Source: a virus. From it: a DNA stretch of 30,169 bases. The stretch covers positions 1-30,169 of the IMG/VR virus record IMGVR_UViG_3300017962_002799; one strand, 5' to 3'. Below the pieces are notes generated by a model that had not been told where the DNA came from, did not search any database, and saw nothing but the letters and a program-made list of their open reading frames with translations. Below, piece after piece: positions 1 through 7,600 of this stretch; the stretch's first letter is position 1; each line of letters begins with the position of its first letter. Made by a program: the position numbers and the translations under genes.

Positions 1-1299
1 AGACAAGTTGCTAATATTATTAGAGAAAATTCTGAAAACAAATTACCAAGCGCACCACGTATGTCAGTGTATATTACTGCACTTGAATTAGACAAAGATC
101 GCTTAACAGATGCATCTTACACACGTTCCGTTAATATTAGAGAACGTGCATACGATGATTTAAACCAAGAATACCTTAATTTCCAAGGTCCAAATTATAC
201 AGTTGAAAGACTAATACCAACTCCGTATATGATGCGAGCAAATGTAGATATATGGACTTCAAACACAGATCAAAAGTTACAAATTCTAGAGCAAATATTA
301 GTACTGTTTAATCCAAGTTTAGAAATACAAACCACTGATAACTTTATTGATTGGACTAGTATTACAGTTGTTAACTTAGAAAGTGTACAATGGTCTAATA
401 GAAGTGTTCCTGTTGGTGTAGACTCAGAAATTGATATTGCTACTCTAACATTTAGTGTACCAATATATATTAGTCCACCTGTTAAAGTTAAAAAGATGGG
501 TGTTATTACAAATGTTATTACTAGCATGTTTGATGAAAATAGAGGTACCATAGAAACAGGAGTAAGTACACCAGAAGTTAATGCATATGATGATTATACT
601 CAGTCGGGTATTACTGAAAATGAGTTTGGTAGACGTCCTGCAACTGATTTAACAGATCAAATGGCTAATGTTAACTACAAAGGTTACGGTGTATACATAG
701 AAGGATTTACTGCTAAACTTATAGCAAATGGTATTGTAGGTGGAATAAATTGGGATGAAATATTTGAAGCACTTCCAGGAAATTATCTTGCAGATGTTAG
801 TAGAATTTATTTAACTAGCATTGACGATTCAAATAATACTGTTACCGGAACAATTAGTGTAAATCCATTTGATCCAAAAGCATTACAAATTAATTGGGAC
901 ACAGACAGTTTCCCTTCTGATAGTATTATTACTAGTTCATTAGGAGACAGAACAAGTATAGATTATATTATAGATCCTACAAGATTTAACCCCGAAGGAG
1001 TTCGTGCTTCGGGTGTTAGACTATTGCTATTAGATGATGTAGGGAATGAAGATGCCCAAGAAGTATCTAAGGCATGGCGAAATAATGATGGTTCTGGTCT
1101 AATTGCTAGTGGTAATGATATTGTAGAATGGGATGGTTCTAAATGGAACATTATATTCAATGCTAGTGAAATTACCGAAACTACTTATACAACAAACTTA
1201 AACACAGGTATACAGTATAGATATTCAAATGGATCCTGGTTAATGAGCGTTGAAGGTGATTATCCAGTTGGCACATGGAGAATTGACCTCTACGGATAA
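1..1299 (+). CDS. gp15: Tail sheath stabiliser / tail terminator, T4 gp15-like (5' truncated by window edge)
   Basis: In T4, gp15 caps the contractile tail, holding the sheath to the last tube ring and making the joint with the head. The reading frame is open from base 1 without a stop, so the methionine at 61 is probably internal and the true start lies before the window. The peptide encoded by 43-60 runs straight into the conserved core. Core cues that match T4 gp15 are a stretch resembling its QIVEQILPYFQPH segment (QILEQILVLFNPSLEIQ, codons about 285-335) and a following ISPPV motif like its YPPV. About 250 residues follow that core, so the protein is well over 430 residues against 272 in T4. 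The C-terminal extension, rich in Ser, Asn and Gly, has no function I can name. The family assignment comes from motif memory and is fairly firm; the start is unseen. Confidence 0.75.
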   Translation, partial: RQVANIIRENSENKLPSAPRMSVYITALELDKDRLTDASYTRSVNIRERAYDDLNQEYLNFQGPNYTVERLIPTPYMMRANVDIWTSNTDQKLQILEQILVLFNPSLEIQTTDNFIDWTSITVVNLESVQWSNRSVPVGVDSEIDIATLTFSVPIYISPPVKVKKMGVITNVITSMFDENRGTIETGVSTPEVNAYDDYTQSGITENEFGRRPATDLTDQMANVNYKGYGVYIEGFTAKLIANGIVGGINWDEIFEALPGNYLADVSRIYLTSIDDSNNTVTGTISVNPFDPKALQINWDTDSFPSDSIITSSLGDRTSIDYIIDPTRFNPEGVRASGVRLLLLDDVGNEDAQEVSKAWRNNDGSGLIASGNDIVEWDGSKWNIIFNASEITETTYTTNLNTGIQYRYSNGSWLMSVEGDYPVGTWRIDLYG

Positions 1300-1307
1300 T
1301 TATTTGT

Positions 1308-1742
1308 ATGGACAATATTATTTGTAGTGGTGCATTGTTTTACACACTAGATACTAAAAGATTTTTATTTTTATATAGAAACAACGGAAAGCGTTCAAAC
1401 GTTTGGGGTCTTGTAGGCGGCACTAATGAAGAACGCGAAACCCCGTGGGAAGGTTTACAAAGAGAAATTCAAGAAGAAGTAGGCCAGGTTCCTACAATTG
1501 AAAAAACAATTCCATTAGAAACCTTTATAAGTACAGATCAACATTTTCAATTTCACACATATTTGTGTGTAATACGCGAAGAATTTATTCCAGTACTTAA
1601 CAACGAGCATACAGGTTATGCATGGGCTAGTTACAATAATTGGCCAATGCCGTTGCACAAAGGCCTACGTAATACCCTTCAAAGTAAAATAAATCGTGCT
1701 AAGTTAGAAACAGTGTTTAGCATGGCAGATTTACTTGACTAA
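1308..1742 (+). CDS. Nudix hydrolase
   Basis: A 144-residue Nudix-fold protein. It carries a complete Nudix box near residues 38-60: Gly, five residues, Glu, seven residues, then REIQEEVG. This supplies the acidic residues that bind Mg2+ for hydrolysis of a nucleoside-diphosphate-linked bond. The substrate cannot be read from the sequence; (d)NTPs, nucleotide sugars, NADH and RNA caps are all possible. The gene starts 9 bases after gp15 stops and has no clear Shine-Dalgarno sequence. A GATAATTA element at 1295-1302 lies just upstream. The ATG at 1308 is preferred because the first beta strand (ALFYTL, FLFLYR) begins soon after it. Its position ahead of nucleotide-sugar genes makes a role with nucleotide-linked sugars conceivable, but T4-like phages carry Nudix genes in many contexts. 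Confidence 0.85.
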   Translation: MDNIICSGALFYTLDTKRFLFLYRNNGKRSNVWGLVGGTNEERETPWEGLQREIQEEVGQVPTIEKTIPLETFISTDQHFQFHTYLCVIREEFIPVLNNEHTGYAWASYNNWPMPLHKGLRNTLQSKINRAKLETVFSMADLLD

Positions 1743-1763
1743 TAATAACTGATGTAGTATAAT
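1735..1763 (+). promoter_or_regulatory. Sigma-70-like promoter ahead of hldE-like gene
   Basis: TTGACT at 1735-1740 and a perfect TATAAT at 1758-1763 are separated by exactly 17 bases. The -35 box overlaps the end of the Nudix gene. The predicted transcription start, about 6-7 bases past the -10 box, falls on or next to the ATG at 1769. There is no Shine-Dalgarno sequence before that ATG, so the message may be leaderless. Chance matches are common in AT-rich DNA, but both boxes and the spacer are close to ideal. Confidence 0.5.
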
Positions 1764-1768
1764 AAAGC

Positions 1769-2908
1769 ATGAAAGTCTTAGTTATTGGCGACATTATTAT
1801 TGACAAATATATCACAGGAACATCAACACGATTGAGTCCTGAAGCTCCTGTGCCTGTTGTTAGTCAGCAAGATAGTTGGGAGCAATGGGGTGGTGCATAC
1901 CTCGTATATCTTAATCTATTGAACTTAGGTGTAGATGTAGAAATGTTAGACTTATCGTCGCCTAAATGTATTAAGACTCGTGTGCTGTGTGATGGTCATT
2001 ACGTTACACGTATAGATCAAGATTTTGAAACTAATAGTAAAGAAGCACTTAATACTATAAAAGAGAAAAATTTTAGTGAGTATGATGTTGTAATACTAAG
2101 TGATTATAATAAAGGTGTACTAGAATATTCACAACAAATTATAGAACACATCAACAAATATGATTGTAAAATTATTGTAGATCCTAAACGTCATTATAGT
2201 TTTTATCAAGGTGCTTGGTTAGTTAAACCTAACAAAAAAGAATATCATACATTTGAATTTGCAGCATGGAAAAATAATTTAATTATTACTTCTGCAGGCG
2301 AAGATATAATTGCAGACATAGACGGAATATATTACAAAATTAAACCAGATCCTGTCGAAGTAAATGATGTTACAGGTGCAGGTGATTGTTTTCTTGCTAC
2401 ATTTGTTTACGGAATGAGTCGAGGAAAAAGTTACAGCGACTGTCTTAAACTAGCTGCAAAAGGTGCAACAGAATCAGTTAAGCATGTTGGCACATATGTA
2501 GTTAAACCTGAAGATTTACAAGAACGTGTTATTTTTACAAACGGTGTATTTGATATATTACATAGAGGTCATTTTACTTTATTAAAAGAAGCTCGTGCGT
2601 TAGGAGAAAAACTTGTAGTAGGTATTAATAGTGATGCTAGTACAAAACGTCTTAAAGGAAATAGTCGTCCTATAAACACAGAACAAACACGCAAAGAACA
2701 ATTAGAATTGTTGTCTTGGGTAGATGAAGTTGTTGTCTTTGACGAAGATACACCATACGAACTAATTAAAAAACTAAATCCTGACATGATTGTCAAGGGT
2801 GGAGATTACACTGTAGAACAAGTAGTTGGGCATGACATTGTGCCTGTAAAAATTATTCCTACAGTAAAAGGATTTAGTACAACAAGTATTATAGAGAAGA
2901 GCAAATGA
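1769..2908 (+). CDS. hldE: Compact HldE-like bifunctional heptose-7-phosphate kinase / heptose-1-phosphate adenylyltransferase
   Basis: Predicted to phosphorylate D-glycero-D-manno-heptose 7-phosphate at C1, and after dephosphorylation to adenylylate heptose 1-phosphate to ADP-heptose. Residues 1-245 form a PfkB/ribokinase domain with GDIIIDKY at the N-terminus, RLSPEAPVPV at 21-30 and VTGAGDCF at 201-208, whose Asp206 is the expected catalytic base. Residues 252-379 form a cytidylyltransferase-fold domain with TNGVFDILHRGH at 257-268 (an HxGH variant) and INSDASTKRLKG at 286-297. It is about 100 residues shorter than the 477-residue E. coli enzyme. The loss is mainly in the kinase half, and the usual GGAANVA stretch reads GGAYLVY. 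The stop overlaps the next start as ATGA. Family assignment is strong; whether the compact kinase half works on the classical substrate is open. Confidence 0.88.
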   Translation: MKVLVIGDIIIDKYITGTSTRLSPEAPVPVVSQQDSWEQWGGAYLVYLNLLNLGVDVEMLDLSSPKCIKTRVLCDGHYVTRIDQDFETNSKEALNTIKEKNFSEYDVVILSDYNKGVLEYSQQIIEHINKYDCKIIVDPKRHYSFYQGAWLVKPNKKEYHTFEFAAWKNNLIITSAGEDIIADIDGIYYKIKPDPVEVNDVTGAGDCFLATFVYGMSRGKSYSDCLKLAAKGATESVKHVGTYVVKPEDLQERVIFTNGVFDILHRGHFTLLKEARALGEKLVVGINSDASTKRLKGNSRPINTEQTRKEQLELLSWVDEVVVFDEDTPYELIKKLNPDMIVKGGDYTVEQVVGHDIVPVKIIPTVKGFSTTSIIEKSK

Positions 2909-3732
2909 GAATATTAGTTACAGGATATAAAGGATTTATCGGATCAAATCTTGCATTGTATTTACAAGAGCAAGGTCATGAAGTTGAAGGATGGGAATAT
3001 GTTCCTAACACAATACCAGATCCGTCTAGTTATGATTGGGTAATACATTTAGGTGCTATTAGTAGTACAACTGAAACTAATGTAGATAAAATATTAGAAC
3101 AAAACTTTGAATACAGCGTGAGGTTGGTACAGGCATGTGATATGATGGGGACTAATTTTCAATATGCTTCAAGTGCAAGCGTTTATGGCGGCTATAGGCC
3201 AACACATTTTAAAGAAGACGGTCCGCTATTGCCGCAGTCACCGTATGCTTGGTCAAAATATTTGTTTGATAGATTTATATCACAACATAGTCAAGATTTT
3301 GAAATACTTGTACAAGGTTTTAGATATTTTAATGTATATGGTCCTAGAGAAGATCACAAAGGTGATCAAGCATCACCGGTAACTAAATTTACACAACAGG
3401 CAAAAGAAAACGGTTTTATTACATTATTTGAAAATAGTGAAAAATACAAGCGTGATTTTGTTTGCGTAGAGGACGTTGCTAAAGTACATGAAAAAATGCT
3501 CGGTGTCGATGAATCAGGGATTTGGAATGTTGGTACTGGCAATAGTGTTAGTTTTTATCAAATTGCAAACAAAATTGCAAACAAATACAATGCAGAAATT
3601 AGATATGTGCCAATTCCAGAAAATTTAAAAACACAATATCAAGACTTTACTTGTGCAAATTTAGACAAGTTAAATTCTGTAATTGATATCGATTGGATTA
3701 AAGTAGAGGATTATATAAATGCAAACGTCTAA
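2905..3732 (+). CDS. hldD: ADP-glyceromanno-heptose 6-epimerase (HldD-like)
   Basis: A 275-residue extended short-chain dehydrogenase. It should invert C6 of ADP-D-glycero-D-manno-heptose to the L,D form using tightly bound NADP+. The N-terminal Rossmann glycine motif is GYKGFIG (residues 7-13). SSTTE near 53-57, the Ser/Tyr/Lys set (Ser90/91, Tyr114, Lys118 in YAWSK) and FNVYGPREDHKG at 142-152 match E. coli HldD closely. So does the EKYKRDFV stretch near 179-186, which holds the second lysine of this family. These signatures separate HldD from general sugar epimerases. At 275 residues it is slightly shorter than the 310 of E. coli. It starts inside the stop of the HldE-like gene, and its end overlaps the cupin gene by 14 bases, which suggests translational coupling. 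Confidence 0.9.
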   Translation: MRILVTGYKGFIGSNLALYLQEQGHEVEGWEYVPNTIPDPSSYDWVIHLGAISSTTETNVDKILEQNFEYSVRLVQACDMMGTNFQYASSASVYGGYRPTHFKEDGPLLPQSPYAWSKYLFDRFISQHSQDFEILVQGFRYFNVYGPREDHKGDQASPVTKFTQQAKENGFITLFENSEKYKRDFVCVEDVAKVHEKMLGVDESGIWNVGTGNSVSFYQIANKIANKYNAEIRYVPIPENLKTQYQDFTCANLDKLNSVIDIDWIKVEDYINANV

Positions 3733-4105
3733 CCAAACTGAAAGATTATCTGGTGTTGTACAAAAGGGTTGGGGTTATGAATTAATCTGGGCAACTAACG
3801 ACAAGTATTGTGGTAAAATTATGGTCTTTAAAAATATAGGATCAAAGTTTAGTATGCACTTTCATCGAGAAAAAGATGAAACATGGTTTGTTAACAATGG
3901 ACGATTTAAATTGCGTTGGATTGATACAAATACTGCAACACTTATGGAGGCTGAATTAAAAGAAGGTGATACATGGCATAATCCTCCATTACAACCTCAT
4001 CAACTAGAAGCACTTGAAGAAAATTCTAGTATTACTGAAGTAAGTACAGCAGACAGTGTTGAAGATAATTTTAGAATTATACCTGGAGATAGTCAAAGTG
4101 GATAA
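3719..4105 (+). CDS. Single-domain cupin, phosphomannose-isomerase-like or sugar-modifying
   Basis: A 128-residue cupin. Motif 1 is an exact match to G-x5-H-x-H-x4-E-x6-G (core MHFHREKDETW), which supplies two His and a Glu for a divalent metal. Motif 2 follows with GDTWHNPP and a later PHQ that gives the third His. The overall look (KGWGYELIW near the start, WHNPPLQPHQLEA) resembles mannose-6-phosphate isomerase type II and related sugar-nucleotide cupins. No cupin belongs to the classical ADP-heptose pathway, so this may add a ketose/aldose isomerisation or a side branch. A Shine-Dalgarno-like AGAGGA at 3705-3710 sits 8 bases before the ATG. The gene overlaps hldD by 14 bases and gmhB by 8, placing it inside the operon. 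The fold is sure; the substrate is not. Confidence 0.8.
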   Translation: MQTSNQTERLSGVVQKGWGYELIWATNDKYCGKIMVFKNIGSKFSMHFHREKDETWFVNNGRFKLRWIDTNTATLMEAELKEGDTWHNPPLQPHQLEALEENSSITEVSTADSVEDNFRIIPGDSQSG

Positions 4106-4667
4106 AAGAATAGTCATTGGTTTAGATAGAGACGGAACAATTAATGAAGATACAGGAACTTATATTTCTAAAAAAGAGCAGTTTAAACCCATTCCTAGAA
4201 GTTTAGAAGCCATAAAAGAAATTAAAGACTTAGGTTATGCTACAATTGTTCTTACTAATCAAGCAGGTGTTAGTAAAGGTCATATGGACGACTTTAGTGT
4301 TCATACTGTACACCAGTATTTAGAAAAACTGTTGTTTGATGAAACTGGGTGTAAACTAGATGGACTCTTGTATAGTACCGGAAGTGACGAATTTGACAAC
4401 TTTAGAAAACCAAACATAGGTATGTTTTTACAAGCACAAAGAGATTATTTAATATCATTTTACAAAGGATACTATGTTGGAGACAAAATAAGCGACCTTG
4501 AATTTGCATCAAGGTTTGACGTTAAGCCTGTTTTAGTTAGAACAGGATACGGTAAAATAACTGAAAAAAAATTAGAAGAATCTAAATACCAACAACTAAA
4601 AGATAAAACAATTATCTTCGATGATTTGTATTCATTTAGCCAGTGGCTTAAAGATGAAGCGCATTAA
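4098..4667 (+). CDS. gmhB: D-glycero-D-manno-heptose 1,7-bisphosphate phosphatase (GmhB-like, HAD family)
   Basis: A HAD-superfamily phosphatase expected to remove the 7-phosphate between the two HldE reactions. I place the start at GTG 4098 rather than the ATG at 4056. GTG 4098 has GGAG at 4085-4088 with 9 bases of spacing and gives MDKRIVIGLDRDGT, the normal GmhB N-terminus; the earlier ATG lies deep in the cupin gene. From that start, the nucleophile and acid/base are Asp10 and Asp12, motif II is TNQ at 53-55, and motif IV is VGDKISDLE. The Cys/His zinc loop that precedes RKP in E. coli GmhB is missing here: the region reads STGSDEFDNFRKPN with no cysteine. The gene ends convergently with the 2201-residue gene, sharing the four bases TTAA. 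Confidence 0.85.
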   Translation: MDKRIVIGLDRDGTINEDTGTYISKKEQFKPIPRSLEAIKEIKDLGYATIVLTNQAGVSKGHMDDFSVHTVHQYLEKLLFDETGCKLDGLLYSTGSDEFDNFRKPNIGMFLQAQRDYLISFYKGYYVGDKISDLEFASRFDVKPVLVRTGYGKITEKKLEESKYQQLKDKTIIFDDLYSFSQWLKDEAH

Positions 4668-7600
4668 GCCTGCGCTTCACCCCATCTTAGAATAAGGTTT
4701 GCATTTGTAGCTGCACCCGAAACCTTATACACGTTAATTGCAAGAACATCTGGACCATTTGGGAATGTTCCTCTACCACCTAATGTGGTATTTGTAAGTT
4801 CTTTCAATTCGCTAAAGTCCACAGTCGATCTTTCACCTGGTACCGCAATGAACGAGAATACAGTTTCTCCTGGTTGTGCATAAGGCGGTTGAACAAACTC
4901 AAATTCGATTGTTCCTGTGCCTTGTACTAGTGTTCCGTTAAAGTTATTGTTAAATGTAATCCTATAGTAATCAACAGTACCGTGTTCATACGCAGTGATA
5001 CTAGAAACAAGTGTACTAGCAGGAAACGACACAGAGCCGCCGCTAGTAACAGCAGTACCGTTGGCTATACCTGCTGAATCAACACTTGCTTTAGTTAGGA
5101 ATGCAAAGTTTCTGTTTGTTAAGTCTGCCCCTACACTAAATCTAAAAGTAGAACCTTGACCAATCCATTGAATCCAGTTCTGACTCAATCTAATTCTTAC
5201 ATCGTTGTTTCGAATATTAACTGCTGTAACTGTAGTGTTGCCGAGTATGTATCCTGTACCGCCATTGTTGTTAACTAGTGTCACTGTTGAGCCTATAGCT
5301 ACAGGTCCAAGGGTTTCATACTCACTTACAGAAACTCTAACTTCACTACTATACCACCCGCCTGCAATAGAGGTTAGATCAACGTTTGTAGTAGCTTGTG
5401 CTGTTGCTTGTGCTGTTGTCGCAGCCTGTCCTGTTGACCATAATACCGAACCGCCGGCAGCAACTTGCGCAAAGCTAGGCTGTCCACCTTGTGCTAGTGA
5501 ACTAAGTCCCGACCAACCAACGTCACTTGGATTGAGAGGATAGTTTTGCGGGTTAAGAATACCTTCAACAACAATACCACCTGTAATACTATTATTTGAT
5601 TGGTCAACACCGTCTGATGTAATTTCAAGACCTTGTAGTAGTAACTGCGCACGGTTTAGCAGTTCACGTTCGCCTAAGTCACCTACAATAGCATTTGATA
5701 CACTAGGTGCTAATCGAATCATAAATGCTGTTTGTTTTGTTGTAGTAACTTCAACACCCGATTCAGCGTATGAGAAAATATAACCACGATCTTCATCAAA
5801 TCCGCCATCTGTTAGGAATGCACTACCCCAGTGACTAATAAGCGGTGTAATAGTGTTACTAATTAATACTACACCTGTACCAGAGCTGTGTATTGCGGCA
5901 GCACCTGCTTGATAATCCCTTGAAGCACCAGCTTGGAAGTTTGTTAGTGTTGCTGCTCTTTGTAATCCGCTTAAAGTATTTGTAGTGTCATTCTTAGCAC
6001 TGTAACTTATTATTTCATTGTCAATATATATAAATCCAGTTTCTGGAAAGAAACTAGTATCTTCAAGAACTAGTGAAGTTTGTGTCGCATCCATTGCTTC
6101 TACTAGTTTGCCTGGAGGTCCTTCGTTAGTAACTTCATAACGCACAGGCAAGTTACCTGAACGCATAAACGCTTCTGTGTTTATGTTTGAGTTACGCATT
6201 CTGTGCGCAAATACAAAGTTACCATCTGAACCACGTGCCATAAAGTCAATAAAACCAGCACCATACCATGAATACTGAATACCAATCATTTGCATTTTAG
6301 CAATGTCTACATTATATCCACTTGGTCCGGTTCCATCTAAACGATCTAAGTTAAAGTTTTCTTGTTTAACTTTTTTATCTGATACTAGATTTGCCTTTGC
6401 AGCAGTAACATTTGATACACCTCTAAAGTCTGGTGTAACAGTTAATGTTGTTTGATCAATTACATGGCTTACAACGTGTGTCATACCTTTGATAATAAAT
6501 CTATCACCTGCAACAACTTGATCTCTAAATCTAGTATTAGTTCCTACAACTAAGTTATTATCAACATCAATTGATACTGTTCCAGCAAGTTGTTTAGTTC
6601 CTGTACGTTGATTAACACTTAGGTTTGTGCCGTCATATTCCCAGAAAATACCATTTTGATCATCAAAGATACCCGAGCGTACTGTAGCGCCGTGCCAACT
6701 AACTACTGACATTTGTGCAGAAAATCCTAGTTTAGCATTAGTACTTCCTAAACGTCTCTTAGCTAAAACGTTAAATGTTCTTTCGTCAAGAACATTAACA
6801 ACTTCATAATCAAATGTTGGCGGTGATGCTGTTTCGTTTCCACTGTTGTATCCCGGAGTTTCAATTCCTAATAAACGAATTACACCGCCTACTTGAACTC
6901 CGTGATCATTATCATCAGTCTCTACTGTAATTACAGAGCCAACTTCGGTCCCATTTGACGTTACAGATTTTAAATCATAACTTGGTGCAAATAGCGCACC
7001 AGTTGTATACATAATGCCTTTACCTGATTGGTAACGAATATACTTTTTACTTTGACGTATTGCTTGCGCACCGTGTTGTGGGCCACCTGTACCTAGCTGT
7101 ACACCACCGTCATAAGGTCTATGAATAAAGAATGAATCTGGTCTCGGATAAACGACACCGCTAATACTATCTGCTGAAGTATCGATATTTCCTACAGCTC
7201 TTGCTACGTATCTTAGTTTGTTTGTATCAGGTATAACTGTTGCTAAAAATGCACCAGATGCAAGAGAATGGTTATTTACACCGTCGCCGCTATTAATATC
7301 AACAATAAATGTGTTTCCAGGAACTAGGCCATGTGCGTTATCAAAGGTAACTTCTAAAGTAGCCAATGCTGTAAATGTAATGTTTTGTCCAATTCCTATC
7401 GATGCTGTTGATAAATCAGATATTGTTATTGTAGATATGAACGGAACACTGTCTCCAGAGACACCGGTTGCAGCATCTTGTGTTATACTATCAATGCTAT
7501 TACTTGCTCCGATAGTTGCTACTCTTAATAACAAATCATTAACACCGTCTACGCCGTCTAATTGTGATCCTAAAATTAATATTCTATTCCCAATTTGATA

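Noticed and set aside
61-1299. Methionine at 61 as the start of the first gene
   Set aside because: The frame is open back to base 1 and the residues before 61 continue the gp15-like sequence, so the gene starts before the window.
1295-1302. GATAATTA as a late promoter of the Nudix gene
   Set aside because: It is only 5 bases from the ATG, so it would give a leaderless message, and it overlaps gp15 coding sequence. Kept only as a remark under the leaderless finding.
4056-4097. Upstream ATG at 4056 for the GmhB gene
   Set aside because: It lies well inside the cupin gene and adds a non-family stretch. GTG 4098 has a good ribosome site (GGAG) and gives a normal N-terminus.
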